A stretch of DNA of 64,000 bases from assembly GCA_021151765.1 (NCBI GenBank), contig JAGKWR010000008.1, positions 23,504 to 87,503 on the forward strand, in the 5' to 3' direction. The translations under genes were made by a program, and so were the position numbers. Positions within the stretch are counted from its first letter, which is position 1. Each line of letters opens with the position of its first letter. The notes under the pieces were generated by a model. It did no database searches. It was not told where the DNA came from and saw nothing but the letters and a program-made list of their open reading frames with translations. Below are positions 34,727 through 44,327 of this stretch, piece after piece. The stretch is from Alphaproteobacteria bacterium (GTDB lineage Bacteria > Pseudomonadota > Alphaproteobacteria > Rickettsiales > UBA1997).

Positions 34727-36850
34727 TTATTTATCTAACACCGCTTGCTTTTTCTTTCCTTGTAACTGAGAAGCTGTGTGACCAGTAATTATCGAACTTA
34801 AAACTGCATTTGGAATTTCTGTCTCATCAACATTTAAGTCAAAAATAGTCTTTTCAAAATAACCTATTTCTTTTCCTAAACGCTGCGTTGAATCAGATAA
34901 AAAAGCTGTTTCGCTTCTAAAATCACTGATAATTTTTGTGATCTCGTGACCTAAATTATCTCCTTGAGCAGTTTTAAATTTTGAAAAATAGCTCACCACT
35001 TCTTCTTCAAATCCAAGTTCCGCTAATGCAATTACAGCTTCAGCAAACCTTTTGGTATTGCCAGTTCCACCTTTACCGTAACTTACTAAGAATCCTTCTG
35101 CTAATTTTTCAAAACTAGTAGCGTTGATAGCATTAATTGAACGCGGACAGCCGTAACTTCTAACAATTCCGACTAACGGCGAAGAATTTTCATCGCTAAA
35201 AATACGCACAGTATTGGCAATATTATTCAAAAAATAATTAGGATTATAAGCTTCTGACCCAGTGTTTCCACCACCTGTAACTCGCAATATAACGTGTGAA
35301 TCACTTTTTGCGAGCATGGTCCAGTGGCTATTAGTAACTGCTAATTGACCAGTGTTGCCATAGCGGTTAATGAAATTATTTATTGTGCTGTTACGTTCTA
35401 AAATTACGTTGCTCGAGACACCTGTAGCTGTAGTTGTTGGGCTCGAAATCGCCGGAGCAGCGCTGTCTTCAATTTGCAAATTTACCATATAACCACCGCT
35501 GAAATGAACATGATCAGCACTTATGAATTTCTGCTCATCATTATCTTGCACCAAAACTCCGGCAATTCTGACCTGATCATCATCAACTTTTTTAACAAAA
35601 ATCTTTGTCACCATTGCCGGCTCAAGCCATTCATTTCCCATTTCTTTTACAACATGACCAGCTTCAACATGATATTGCGGTACAACATTGCCGTCTCCCG
35701 GATAGGAGAAAGCACCAAAAATTTGATTATTTTTACCAAATAGTTTCTCTATCTCCTCACGACTTAACTCGACTGAAGCAATCCCTATTTCACTTAAAAT
35801 TTTGTTTTCGGTTTTAGTTTCTTCTACTTCTTTTTTGCTCAAAGCAACGTGAATTGAAGATGAATCTAAATTATCTCGTTTATTGCCTTCAATGATACTG
35901 AATTTACGGCCTAAAGTTTCACTCAAAACATCTTGCAAAGCATACATTATTTCCGCAGAAACTACAGATTCTAGACGATTCAAATCGTGCTGATCTGGTT
36001 TTTTTAAGAAATTTTTAACAATTTTTTGTTTCAACCAATTAGCCTCATTACCGAGATAAATTCCTAATTTCTCTGCATCTAGAGTGAATTTAACGTGAAT
36101 TTTACGATAATCAGGATTTTCAACCGCATCTTCGGCTTCACCAGTTTTATTGACAATTCCAATAACACCACGCGCTAACATAATAGCCAACAAAGCGTGT
36201 CCAGTCATTGAATCATCAGCATTCAAAGCATTGCCGTGTCTGGCGTGAACTTGCAAAGCAGAATTAACTAAATTGCTATACCAATGACCTGCTCCAACAT
36301 AAACAACGTCAGTTTTTTCAGCGATTTGAGGAATTGTGCTCGCCAATAAAGCTTGATCAACAGCTGCTGGACCGCCAACACAAATCATTTTCTTTTTTTC
36401 TGAACTTTGCTGCATTAATTGATCTTCAAATTCCGTCCCTTCAATTTTTGCTATCACAACATCAATTGAACCTTTTTCATCAGTTCTTGCACTTTTCGGC
36501 TCTGTAATAATTTTTTTTAAAGATTCTTTTGCTTCCTCACTAAATCCTTCTTTCTGAGCATGTTTACTGATAATTTCTTCAGCTAATTCGAAAGTTTTAA
36601 CATCTTCCGTCAAAACAGTTTTGACGTCTTCTTTAAAATAAGAACTATCAAAGTGTTTATTGAGAAACTCGGTTACACTTGGAAGTTGATTTGGATTTGG
36701 GTTTTGCAGAGCCGATCTAAGAACAGAAGCAGCTTTTTGATTTTTTTGAGTATCTTGATAATGATCATTTATCGAAAAAATTCCCGCACTGGTTGTAACG
36801 GGGAGCAAAGTTTTTCTGAAGTTTCTTAAAGCTGAGAAGGGTATTTTCAT
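34727..36850 (-). CDS. Divergent DAO-like (FAD-dependent oxidoreductase) protein with helical N-terminal region
   Basis: A 707-aa protein from ATG 36850 (an ATG at 36883 would add 11 residues and has an AAGAAG element upstream, so the start is uncertain). Residues 1-160 are helical with no known domain. From ~165 a degenerate dinucleotide fold appears: VVYVGAGHWYSNLV, where GxGxxG is usual, then DDSMTGHALLAIMLARGVIG. Later segments follow the order of D-amino-acid dehydrogenase-type enzymes: VELSREEIEKLFG, GAFSYPGDGNVVPQ, SADHVHFSGGY, then RVTGGGNTGSE, and a closing GFLVSYGKGGTGNT. This order is why I call it DAO-like, but every motif is altered, so it may not bind FAD. A proline/threonine linker lies near residue 465. 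No signal peptide. Confidence 0.6.
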   Translation of the reverse strand: MKIPFSALRNFRKTLLPVTTSAGIFSINDHYQDTQKNQKAASVLRSALQNPNPNQLPSVTEFLNKHFDSSYFKEDVKTVLTEDVKTFELAEEIISKHAQKEGFSEEAKESLKKIITEPKSARTDEKGSIDVVIAKIEGTEFEDQLMQQSSEKKKMICVGGPAAVDQALLASTIPQIAEKTDVVYVGAGHWYSNLVNSALQVHARHGNALNADDSMTGHALLAIMLARGVIGIVNKTGEAEDAVENPDYRKIHVKFTLDAEKLGIYLGNEANWLKQKIVKNFLKKPDQHDLNRLESVVSAEIMYALQDVLSETLGRKFSIIEGNKRDNLDSSSIHVALSKKEVEETKTENKILSEIGIASVELSREEIEKLFGKNNQIFGAFSYPGDGNVVPQYHVEAGHVVKEMGNEWLEPAMVTKIFVKKVDDDQVRIAGVLVQDNDEQKFISADHVHFSGGYMVNLQIEDSAAPAISSPTTTATGVSSNVILERNSTINNFINRYGNTGQLAVTNSHWTMLAKSDSHVILRVTGGGNTGSEAYNPNYFLNNIANTVRIFSDENSSPLVGIVRSYGCPRSINAINATSFEKLAEGFLVSYGKGGTGNTKRFAEAVIALAELGFEEEVVSYFSKFKTAQGDNLGHEITKIISDFRSETAFLSDSTQRLGKEIGYFEKTIFDLNVDETEIPNAVLSSIITGHTASQLQGKKKQAVLDK

Positions 36851-37147
36851 AGTTTGAATGTGATTTGATTTAAAACCACACATCAAAAATAAAACTTCTT
36901 AAACAAACTCATTGATTTTTTTTTACGAACAATAAGATCATTTTTTGATTTTCTTCATCAAAAAATCACTTTTTATACATAATATTTTTATCAAAATATC
37001 AGGCTAATTTCAAACAAATAAACTATTTAACAGATTATAAACATATTATTCTGTTTTTACAAACAATGTCACACGGCTTTACTTTACTTGACTTAGACTG
37101 GTAGTAAAAATTACGATCTAAAACAATTTCAACAACTTCCATTTCTC

Positions 37148-38494
37148 GTGTCGAACAATCTTTCAATTCTTATTCTTGCTGCTGGTAAAGGCACTCGCAT
37201 GAAATCTGATTTACCTAAAGTGATGCATAAAATCACTAATCGCGAGATGCTCAATTTAGTGATTGATGAAGCCAAGCTTTTGCAGCCGAAAAATATCACG
37301 ATTGTGGTTTCAGAAGAAATGCAAAATTTCCAAGAAAAAATAATCAAAGAACATAGCGACATCAAAATTAATTTCGCTTTGCAGCGTGAACGTAAAGGCA
37401 CGGCTCACGCGGTTTCAGTTGGACTTAAAAATCTTGCAGATCTTGGTGAAAAATTACTGATCCTTTATGGCGATACACCTCTAACTTCGCATTTAACTTT
37501 GACGAAAATGATCGAAAAGTTAAACGACTTCGCTTTGTGTATTTTAGGTTTTGAGGAAGAAGCAGAAAACGCCTACGGTCGCTTAGTTGTTGATAGCAGC
37601 GGTCATTTGTTGAAAATTGTCGAATTTAAAGATGCTACTGACGAAGAGAAAAAAATTGCACTTTGCAATTCTGGCGTTGTAGCAGTTGATGGTAAACAAA
37701 TCAGAAATTTGTTGTTACAAGTAAAAAACAACAATGCCGCCTTAGAATTTTATTTAACTGACATCGTTGGCATTGCTGGTGAATTGGGGTTAAAACGCAC
37801 TTTTTTGAAAACTCAAATTGAAGAAGTTTTAGGCGTCAATTCGCGTTTTGAATTGGCCAAATTGGAAAAAATTAAACAAGATCAGATTCGCAAAAAAATG
37901 CTCGATGCCGGCGTAACAATGCCTGACCCCTCTTCTGTTTACTTTTCTTTCGACACCAAAATTGAAAATGACGTGATAATCCATCCACAAGTTTTCTTTG
38001 GACCGAAAGTTAAAATTGCTAAAAATGTTGAGGTAAAATCTTTCTCACACATTGAAGGCGCAACCATCGCTTCCAACGTTGCAATTGGCCCTTTCGCACG
38101 CATTCGTCCGGGCACAGAAATTGCCGAAGAAGTTAAAATTGGCAACTTCGTTGAAGTAAAAAAATCACAACTCAAAAAAGGCGCCAAAGTAAGTCATTTG
38201 AGTTATATCGGCGACAGTGAGATTGGCGAAGAAAGCAATATCGGCGCTGGCACAATCACTTGCAACTATGATGGCTACAGCAAATCAAAAACTATAATTG
38301 GCAGAAATGTTTTTGTTGGTTCGAACACAGCTTTAGTTGCACCAGTTATGCTAAAAGATGGTGCAGTTATTGGCGCTGGAAGTGTAATTACTAAAGACGT
38401 TGAAAAGGATGATTTAGCAATTGCGCGCTCAAAACAAACTAACTTGGTGCAAGGTGGTAAAAAATTTCACCAAACTAAATCGGAGAAAAAATAA
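37148..38494 (+). CDS. glmU: Bifunctional UDP-GlcNAc pyrophosphorylase / GlcN-1-P acetyltransferase
   Basis: GlmU (448 aa) makes UDP-GlcNAc for peptidoglycan and lipopolysaccharide. The N-terminal uridyltransferase domain has LILAAGKGTRMKSDLPKVMH (residues 7-26), QRERKGTAHAV, LYGDTPL, and LCNSGVVAV. From about residue 255 the left-handed beta helix acetyltransferase domain shows hexapeptide repeats (VIIHPQVFFGPKVKI, ASNVAIGPFARIRPG, SEIGEESNIGAG) and the catalytic segment TITCNYDGYSKSKTIIG. Start is GTG. It overlaps the SH3 protein gene as TAATG. The ~260 bp before it hold nothing I can identify. Confidence 0.96.
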   Translation: MSNNLSILILAAGKGTRMKSDLPKVMHKITNREMLNLVIDEAKLLQPKNITIVVSEEMQNFQEKIIKEHSDIKINFALQRERKGTAHAVSVGLKNLADLGEKLLILYGDTPLTSHLTLTKMIEKLNDFALCILGFEEEAENAYGRLVVDSSGHLLKIVEFKDATDEEKKIALCNSGVVAVDGKQIRNLLLQVKNNNAALEFYLTDIVGIAGELGLKRTFLKTQIEEVLGVNSRFELAKLEKIKQDQIRKKMLDAGVTMPDPSSVYFSFDTKIENDVIIHPQVFFGPKVKIAKNVEVKSFSHIEGATIASNVAIGPFARIRPGTEIAEEVKIGNFVEVKKSQLKKGAKVSHLSYIGDSEIGEESNIGAGTITCNYDGYSKSKTIIGRNVFVGSNTALVAPVMLKDGAVIGAGSVITKDVEKDDLAIARSKQTNLVQGGKKFHQTKSEKK

Positions 38495-38976
38495 TGAGAC
38501 CACTCGCCTTAATCAGGATGACAACACTCATTTTACTTACGACCTCTCCAACTTTTGCTGCACAAAAAATTCAAGAAGTTAACTATTATGCTTCTTTTCG
38601 TGGCAATGAAACCAACGTGCGCGCAGGTCCGGGGCAAAATTATCCAGTAAAATTTACTTACAAAATTAAAGGCATCCCTGTTCGTGTCATCAGTGAATAT
38701 GATAATTGGAATGAAGTTGAAGATTACGAAAAACAAACTGGTTGGGTCAGTCAAAGTTTGTTGACGAAAAAGCGTACAGCAATGGTGCAAATCAACACTC
38801 AATTCATCAACATGCACGCCAAGCCAAGCGAAAAATCACGTGTTCTTTTCCATTTAGAGAACTTTGTTATCGCTGATTTATTGGGCTGCAAAGATCAATG
38901 GTGTAACATCAAAATTCACGGTAAAAAAGGCTGGGCCAAACGCGACTCTTTTTATGGAGTTGAAGACAGTGAATAG
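38494..38976 (+). CDS. Exported SH3-domain protein
   Basis: A 160-aa protein with a signal peptide (cleavage near TFAAQK, residue ~22) and two tandem bacterial SH3 domains. The first has NVRAGPGQNYPV and WNEVEDYEKQTGWVSQSLL; the second FINMHAKPSEKSRV and WCNIKIHGKKGWAKRDSFYG. Such alphaproteobacterial proteins (DUF1058/SH3_4 type) are periplasmic and thought to bind wall peptides. The ATG overlaps the glmU stop by one base, so it is translationally coupled to glmU, in line with a cell-wall role. Confidence 0.88.
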   Translation: MRPLALIRMTTLILLTTSPTFAAQKIQEVNYYASFRGNETNVRAGPGQNYPVKFTYKIKGIPVRVISEYDNWNEVEDYEKQTGWVSQSLLTKKRTAMVQINTQFINMHAKPSEKSRVLFHLENFVIADLLGCKDQWCNIKIHGKKGWAKRDSFYGVEDSE

Positions 38977-38983
38977 TTAAAAA

Positions 38984-39889
38984 CTATTTCTCTAATTTTT
39001 CTTTCTTGCGTGGATCAAAGTAAATCAAGATCGGTGCTGAAATATAAATCGAAGAGTAAGTTCCAAGCGCGATACCAAAGAAAGTTGCGATGCTAAAACT
39101 TTTCAAAGTTTCACCACCAAACAAAATCAAGGCTATCAAAGAAGTTAGAGTTGTTCCAGCAGTTAAAACTGTTCTGCTTAAAGTTGAATTGGTGCTTGAG
39201 TTGATTAAATCCGCCAAACTCATCTTTTTATATTTGATCATATTTTCGCGGATACGATCGTAAATCACCACCGAGTCATTGATCGAATAACCAATAATCG
39301 TCAAAATCGCGGCGATTGAAGTTAAGTTAAACTCCAATTGCGTTATAGCAAAAAAACCAACTGTTAAAACGGCATCGTGCAGCAAAGCGAAAATGCCGCC
39401 AATTCCGAATTGCCAATCAAAACGCACCCAAATGTAAACCATAATCAAAGCGAATGACATCAACAACGCCAAAGTGCCTTTCATGATTAATTCCGCACCG
39501 ACTTGTGGGCCAACATAATCAATTTTACGATACTCAATTCCGGAAAAATTTTGATTTAAAACATCTTGTAATTTTTTCACCAAAACCGCTTGCTCAACAT
39601 CGGATTTAGCAACGCGGATCAACAAATCTTGGTTGTCAATATTTTGGATTTGCACATCTTTGGCTTCAGCGCTGACCAATTCACGAACTTTGGCAACGTC
39701 TACCTTTTCTTGCATTCTTGCTTCAATCAGAATGCCGCCAGCGAAATCAATTCCAAAATTCAAACCTTTAGTGAAAACCAACGCAACCGACAAAACCATG
39801 CAAACGATTGAAGCGATTAGCGCCAATTTTTGCACCTTCATGAAATCAATTTTGCTGTTGGTGAAGATAGAACGGAAATATGAAAGCAT
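38984..39889 (-). CDS. secF: Protein translocase subunit SecF
   Basis: SecF (301 aa from ATG 39889; a GTG 15 nt upstream is the alternative) pairs with SecD and uses the proton gradient to help Sec export. Six membrane helices are visible with the periplasmic domain between the first and second. Family motifs: GLNFGIDFAGGILIEA, IDYVGPQVGAEL, FDWQFGIGGIFALLHDAVLT, LTIIGYSINDSVVIYDRIREN, and STLSRTVLTAGTTLT. secD is not adjacent, as is usual in Rickettsiales but not in most bacteria. It converges on the SH3 gene. Confidence 0.95.
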   Translation of the reverse strand: MLSYFRSIFTNSKIDFMKVQKLALIASIVCMVLSVALVFTKGLNFGIDFAGGILIEARMQEKVDVAKVRELVSAEAKDVQIQNIDNQDLLIRVAKSDVEQAVLVKKLQDVLNQNFSGIEYRKIDYVGPQVGAELIMKGTLALLMSFALIMVYIWVRFDWQFGIGGIFALLHDAVLTVGFFAITQLEFNLTSIAAILTIIGYSINDSVVIYDRIRENMIKYKKMSLADLINSSTNSTLSRTVLTAGTTLTSLIALILFGGETLKSFSIATFFGIALGTYSSIYISAPILIYFDPRKKEKLEK

Positions 39890-39911
39890 TTTTAGCAACC
39901 CCACAAACTAA

Positions 39912-39935
39912 AAAGCCCTCTTGTTAGAGGGCTTT
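39912..39935 (-). terminator. rpsT terminator
   Basis: AAAGCCCTC / GAGGGCTTT, a perfect 9-bp stem with a 6-nt loop, followed on the minus strand by TTTTTAG. It lies 22 bp after the rpsT stop and just before secF. Confidence 0.88.
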
Positions 39936-39957
39936 GAAGGAATTAATTAAGTAAAAA

Positions 39958-40227
39958 CTACTTAGCGGCGATTTTTTTGATCGCAGCTGACATTCTAGTC
40001 AACTTTCTTGCTGCAGTATTCAGTTTGAATACTTTTTTAGTCACGCCACGCATGATTTCTGGCTCAAGAGCTTTGAAAGCTTCACGAGCTTGTGGTTGAT
40101 CACCAGCTTTGATAGCATCATCAACTTTTCTGATAAAACTTCTGATACGATTTTTTCTAGCTCTGTTAATTTCTCTTTTTTCTGCACTAGCGCGAAGTGC
40201 TTTCTGCGCTGATTTGGTATTAGCCAT
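39958..40227 (-). CDS. rpsT: 30S ribosomal protein S20
   Basis: S20 (89 aa), a helical protein that binds 16S rRNA in the body of the 30S subunit. It begins MANTKSAQKALRASAEKREINRARKN, then helices rich in K/R, and ends with KLNTAARKLTRMSAAIKKI. Length and sequence are typical of alphaproteobacteria. It has its own promoter (40276-40303) and terminator. Confidence 0.97.
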   Translation of the reverse strand: MANTKSAQKALRASAEKREINRARKNRIRSFIRKVDDAIKAGDQPQAREAFKALEPEIMRGVTKKVFKLNTAARKLTRMSAAIKKIAAK

Positions 40228-40275
40228 TTTGTTTAAAAATTATTGTATTCTAGGGAAAATTTTTGAAGGCCGCAG

Positions 40276-40303
40276 AAAATATTGCCGCAATTAAAGATGT
40301 CAA
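40276..40303 (-). promoter_or_regulatory. Predicted sigma-70 promoter of rpsT
   Basis: On the minus strand a perfect -35 box TTGACA (40303-40298) is followed after 16 bp by TATTTT (40281-40276), about 48 bp before the rpsT start codon. Not tested. Confidence 0.55.
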
Positions 40304-40318
40304 CCCAAGTTTAACAAA

Positions 40319-41581
40319 TTAATTAGCAATAGTTTTCACGCCATTCATGTAGCTTACCAAAACTTCAGGAACAGTGATTGAGCCGTCTTCGTTTTGATAA
40401 TTTTCCATAATCGCCAAAAGTGTACGACCAACCGCCAAAGCTGAACCATTTAAAGTGTGAGCAAATTGTGGTTTACCCTCTTTTGATTTGTATTTTATTC
40501 CGGCGCGACGTGCTTGAAAATCGCCGCAATTTGAACAGCTAGAAATTTCACGATATTTATCCTGACTCGGCAACCAAACTTCTAAATCATACGTTTTAAT
40601 TGAAGCGAAACCCATATCACCAGTGCACAACAAAATTTTGCGGAATGGCAAATTCAAGCGACGTAAAATTTCACACGAAATATTGGTCATTCTTTCGTGC
40701 TCAATTTCAGAATTTTCCGCCGTTGTGATTGAAACCAACTCAACTTTTTTGAACTGATGTTGACGAATCAAACCTTTTGTATCTTTTCCGGCCGAACCCG
40801 CTTCGCTTCTGAAACAAGGCGTAAAAGCTGTGTAGCGAATTGGCAATTGCGTGTCGCTTAAAGTTTTTTTGGCAACCAAATTAACCAAAGAAACTTCTGA
40901 CGTTGGAATTAACCAATAACCGTTGGTCGTCACAAAAGCTTCTTCTGAAAATTTCGGCAATTGGCCCGAGCCAAACATAGCATTATCGCGCACTAAATTT
41001 GGTGGTGAAACTTCAGTGTAACCATTTTCTAAAGCTGTATCGAGCATAAAATTTGAAAGAGCGCGCTCAAGCCTTGCCAACTGTCCGCTCAGTGTTGAAA
41101 AGCGCGAACCTGACATCAAAGTTGATTGCTCAAAATCTAGCATTCCTAATTTTTCACCAATTTCGTCGTGTGATTTTGGCGTAAATGAAAATTGTTTTGG
41201 CGTACCGAATTTTTCGATTTCCACATTATCATTTTCATCTGCACCTTGCGGAACTGAGGCGTGTGGAACGTTGGGAATTACTGCCAAAAGCCCGTTTAAT
41301 TTTTCATCGATTGAAAAATCATTTTCTGCCGCAGCTAATTCTTGATTGGTTTTTTTCGATTCATCCATCAAGGCAGTTGCATCACCGCCAGATTTTTTTA
41401 CAACAGCAATTTCTTGCGCCAATTTATTGCGCTTCGCTTGTAACTCTTGGATCAAGAAAGTTTTTTTACGCTTTTCTTCGTCGAACTTCAACAACTCGCT
41501 GGCGCGAAAATCCGCTCCGCGTTTTTGCATTGCCGCATCAAAATCCGCAGCATTTTCGCGGATCCATTTAATATCTAACAT
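40319..41581 (-). CDS. serS: Seryl-tRNA synthetase
   Basis: SerS (420 aa from ATG 41581; the frame runs 21 codons further up, but the family begins MLDIKWIREN). The N-terminal tRNA-binding coiled coil covers residues ~30-105. The class II catalytic core shows motif 2 (FRSEAGSAGKDTKGLIRQHQF), the TSEVSLVNL serine-binding region, CTGDMGFASIKTYDLEVWLP, the SSCSNCGDFQARR stretch and motif 3 (LNGSALAVGRTLLAIMENYQ). Normal length. It diverges from dapE. Confidence 0.96.
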   Translation of the reverse strand: MLDIKWIRENAADFDAAMQKRGADFRASELLKFDEEKRKKTFLIQELQAKRNKLAQEIAVVKKSGGDATALMDESKKTNQELAAAENDFSIDEKLNGLLAVIPNVPHASVPQGADENDNVEIEKFGTPKQFSFTPKSHDEIGEKLGMLDFEQSTLMSGSRFSTLSGQLARLERALSNFMLDTALENGYTEVSPPNLVRDNAMFGSGQLPKFSEEAFVTTNGYWLIPTSEVSLVNLVAKKTLSDTQLPIRYTAFTPCFRSEAGSAGKDTKGLIRQHQFKKVELVSITTAENSEIEHERMTNISCEILRRLNLPFRKILLCTGDMGFASIKTYDLEVWLPSQDKYREISSCSNCGDFQARRAGIKYKSKEGKPQFAHTLNGSALAVGRTLLAIMENYQNEDGSITVPEVLVSYMNGVKTIAN

Positions 41582-41657
41582 TTGTATGATTGATTTGATT
41601 TTGTGAGGAAATAAAACTTGCACTAGATTCTTTTCTTTAAGCAAAAAAATTCAAGCA

Positions 41658-42821
41658 ATGAAACTTAACGCGACTGAACTTTCTCAAAAGTTAATACAAA
41701 TTCCATCTTACAGCGGTGTAAATTCGCAAGTAATCGAATTCCTTGGAAATTATTTAAAAAACCTAGGTTTTTCTTGCAATTATTTGGAATATGACGGCTC
41801 AAATTCTTATCCTGTTAATAATTTACACGCCGTTTTTAATCCTAAAAATTCGCAACGCGTAATTTATTTTGCTGGTCATACCGATGTTGTAAAAGAAGGC
41901 GACAAAGCTTCGTGGACACACGATCCATTCGCTGCCAACATTGTTGACGGAAAACTTTACGGTCGCGGCGCTGCCGACATGAAATGCGCAATTGCTTGTT
42001 TTGTTTCGGCTGTCGAAGAATTTTTAGCCACCAATAAATCGCCTGATTTCGGCATCGGTTTTTTAATTACTAATGATGAAGAAGCTGACGGCGTCAACGG
42101 CACCGCGAAAGTTTTAAAGTGGATGCAAGAAAATAACAAAACGATCACGCATTGCTTAGTTGGCGAACCGACGAATCCAAAAAAATTCGGCGAAATGATT
42201 AAAATTGGCCGTCGCGGTTCAATTGGATTTAAAATCAAAGTGATTGGCAAACAAGGCCACGTGGCTTATCCCGACATCGCTTTGAATCCGATCACAACTT
42301 TGATTAATTTGCTGAAAATTTTAAAAGATCACAAACTTGATTCCGGCACCCAATTTTTCGACCCAAGCAACTTGGAAGTAACTTCAATTCAATCGCAAAA
42401 TCTGGGCGGAAACGTCATTCCAAACGAAGCTGAAGCCGCTTTCAACATTCGTTTCAACGACACTCACACTTCACAATCAATCATCGATTTAGTGGAATAT
42501 GCTTGTAAAAAAACCATCGGCCAAGGCGGTTTTATGGGCGCCAAATATGAGCTGACTTATCGCACTTCTGGCGAAAGTTTTTTAAGCGATCCGAAATTTC
42601 TCGCTCCTTTAGTTGCTAAAGCGACAAAAAAAATTACTGGCATTGAACCAGTAATGAGCACAACTGGCGGCACTTCTGACGCTCGCTTCATCAAAGATTA
42701 TGCCGAAGTTGTGGAAATTGGTTTGGTCAACGAAACCGCTCACAAAATTGACGAGTTTTCGGAAGTATCGGAAATCAATCAATTACAGCAAACTTATTTG
42801 GAAATTTTGAATCAGTTCTAA
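41658..42821 (+). CDS. dapE: Succinyl-diaminopimelate desuccinylase
   Basis: DapE (387 aa), a dinuclear zinc M20 amidohydrolase that makes LL-diaminopimelate for lysine and peptidoglycan. Visible: the zinc-site motif YFAGHTDVVKEGD, GRGAADMKCAIACF (bridging aspartate), the ITNDEEADGVNGT segment (catalytic and metal glutamates), VGEPTNP, the dimerisation domain with IKIGRRGSIGF and GKQGHVAYPD, and the closing STTGGTSDARF and ETAHKIDE. It points to a cell that makes its own wall. Confidence 0.95.
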   Translation: MKLNATELSQKLIQIPSYSGVNSQVIEFLGNYLKNLGFSCNYLEYDGSNSYPVNNLHAVFNPKNSQRVIYFAGHTDVVKEGDKASWTHDPFAANIVDGKLYGRGAADMKCAIACFVSAVEEFLATNKSPDFGIGFLITNDEEADGVNGTAKVLKWMQENNKTITHCLVGEPTNPKKFGEMIKIGRRGSIGFKIKVIGKQGHVAYPDIALNPITTLINLLKILKDHKLDSGTQFFDPSNLEVTSIQSQNLGGNVIPNEAEAAFNIRFNDTHTSQSIIDLVEYACKKTIGQGGFMGAKYELTYRTSGESFLSDPKFLAPLVAKATKKITGIEPVMSTTGGTSDARFIKDYAEVVEIGLVNETAHKIDEFSEVSEINQLQQTYLEILNQF

Positions 42822-42868
42822 ATTCAGCATCGCACTGCTTTTGTCTTAATAAAACTAGATAATGATTC

Positions 42869-43690
42869 ATGAAAATATTTCACAAAATTTGCCTCAGTAC
42901 AATTTTTTTATGGCATATTTTTTGTTACGATTGTGTAGCACAAGAAGCACAAAAAAAGTTTAAGCAAAATAATGGTTGGAATTTTCGCGTTGGTCTTTTC
43001 CCACTCTATTCTCCGGCGTTTCTTGGTTCAAAAGACTATGTTTTGTCGGTATTTCCTGACTTACGAGCAAGTTATGACGACAAATTTTTTGCCTCAGTTC
43101 CCGAAGGCATTGGCTATAATTCTATCAATCAATCTGGCGTAAAAATTGGACCATTAGCCAAGATAAGATTTAGTCGAAACTCTGAAAGCGGCGGCTCGCC
43201 TTTTCAAATTGCTGGCGAAAGTAAGGCTTTAAAAGGCATGGGAGACGTTGATTCAGCATTTGAGAACGGAATTTTCTTACAATATGAATTTAGTAAAATT
43301 CGTTCACGCTTGGAATTACGACGTGGATTTGGCGGACATGAAAGCTTCATCGGCGATCTTAATCTTTCTTACTTCGATCGAGTTGGGCCAATAATGTTTA
43401 ATTTTGGCCCAAAAACCACTTTTGGTGGCAGTAACTTTATCCAAACTTATTACGGAATTAACGCTGAACAATCACAAAAAACCGGACTTAGCCAATATCG
43501 AGCAAGCTCAGGAATAGTTTCTTACGGTATCGGCGGATCACTAATTGCACCAATTACCAAAAATACCGCTTTAAACTTTATTGTGAGTTTTGATCGCTTG
43601 GGCAGCCAATTAACCAAATCTCCTTTAATCAAAGAACGTGGTAATAATCAGCAAGTTACTTTTGGCGCCGGTTATTCTTATCGTTTCTAA
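42869..43690 (+). CDS. MipA/OmpV-family outer-membrane protein
   Basis: A 273-aa MipA/OmpV protein (MipA of E. coli scaffolds MltA and PBP1b at the wall; other members are porin-like). The signal peptide ends near VAQEAQ. The barrel begins with FRVGLFPLYSPAFLGSKDY and has VFPDLRASYDDKFFASVPEGIGYN, IGPLAKIRFSR, and a final strand GAGYSYRF ending in phenylalanine. It lies in the same direction as dapE, 47 bp later. Confidence 0.87.
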   Translation: MKIFHKICLSTIFLWHIFCYDCVAQEAQKKFKQNNGWNFRVGLFPLYSPAFLGSKDYVLSVFPDLRASYDDKFFASVPEGIGYNSINQSGVKIGPLAKIRFSRNSESGGSPFQIAGESKALKGMGDVDSAFENGIFLQYEFSKIRSRLELRRGFGGHESFIGDLNLSYFDRVGPIMFNFGPKTTFGGSNFIQTYYGINAEQSQKTGLSQYRASSGIVSYGIGGSLIAPITKNTALNFIVSFDRLGSQLTKSPLIKERGNNQQVTFGAGYSYRF

Positions 43691-43739
43691 GGTGGTTATA
43701 TTTAATAGCGCCTCAAACTAAAACAAAAAATCTTCAAAC

Positions 43740-44252
43740 ATGCTAAAACTTCACGAATTTTTACTAACATTTTTATATTTTGGCCGCGCCAAAAAAGCGC
43801 CTGGAACTGTCGGATCTTTTGCTTCTTTACTCTTTTGGCTTGGGTTGAGCGCGACATTTTTTAATCACCAAATTGCGCTGTCTACTCAAAATATTTTTTG
43901 GGGAATATTTTTATTAGTCGCTTTTGTTTACGGCTGCATTGCTTCCCCAATTTATGCTAAACAATTTGGTGAAATTGATCACGGTTCAATCGTTTTGGAT
44001 GAAACAGTCGGGCAAATTTTGGCGCTGCAAATTTCCTTTAACGTCATTGCGACTAATTATTTTTCTAACACAATTTTGATCAGCGCACATTTGTTAATCA
44101 GCTTTGCTTTATTTCGTTTTTTCGACATAAAAAAACCGCTATTGATTGGATATTGTGATCGTCACTTGAAAAATGGTTTTGGCGTAATGTTCGATGATTT
44201 ATTGAGTGGTCTGATTGCAGGCGCAACAGCAGTTTTACTATTAAAGCTGTAA
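43740..44252 (+). CDS. pgpA: Phosphatidylglycerophosphatase A
   Basis: PgpA (170 aa) removes phosphate from phosphatidylglycerol phosphate. Motifs: FLYFGRAKKAPGTVGSFASL at residues 12-31, the IVLDETVGQ metal-binding segment, and FRFFDIKKPLLI with DDLLSGLIAGA. Three to four membrane helices. Normal length for the family. Confidence 0.93.
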   Translation: MLKLHEFLLTFLYFGRAKKAPGTVGSFASLLFWLGLSATFFNHQIALSTQNIFWGIFLLVAFVYGCIASPIYAKQFGEIDHGSIVLDETVGQILALQISFNVIATNYFSNTILISAHLLISFALFRFFDIKKPLLIGYCDRHLKNGFGVMFDDLLSGLIAGATAVLLLKL

Positions 44253-44327
44253 TTGACATTGTTGTTTCGCTAAATAAATTGCGCGACCTCAAAATTTCTT
44301 TTCAAATTCCTTCTAAATTTTTTGCAA

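Noticed and set aside
41582..41644. 21-codon N-terminal extension of serS
   Set aside because: SerS proteins begin with MLD-type sequence at the inner ATG; the extension does not match the family.
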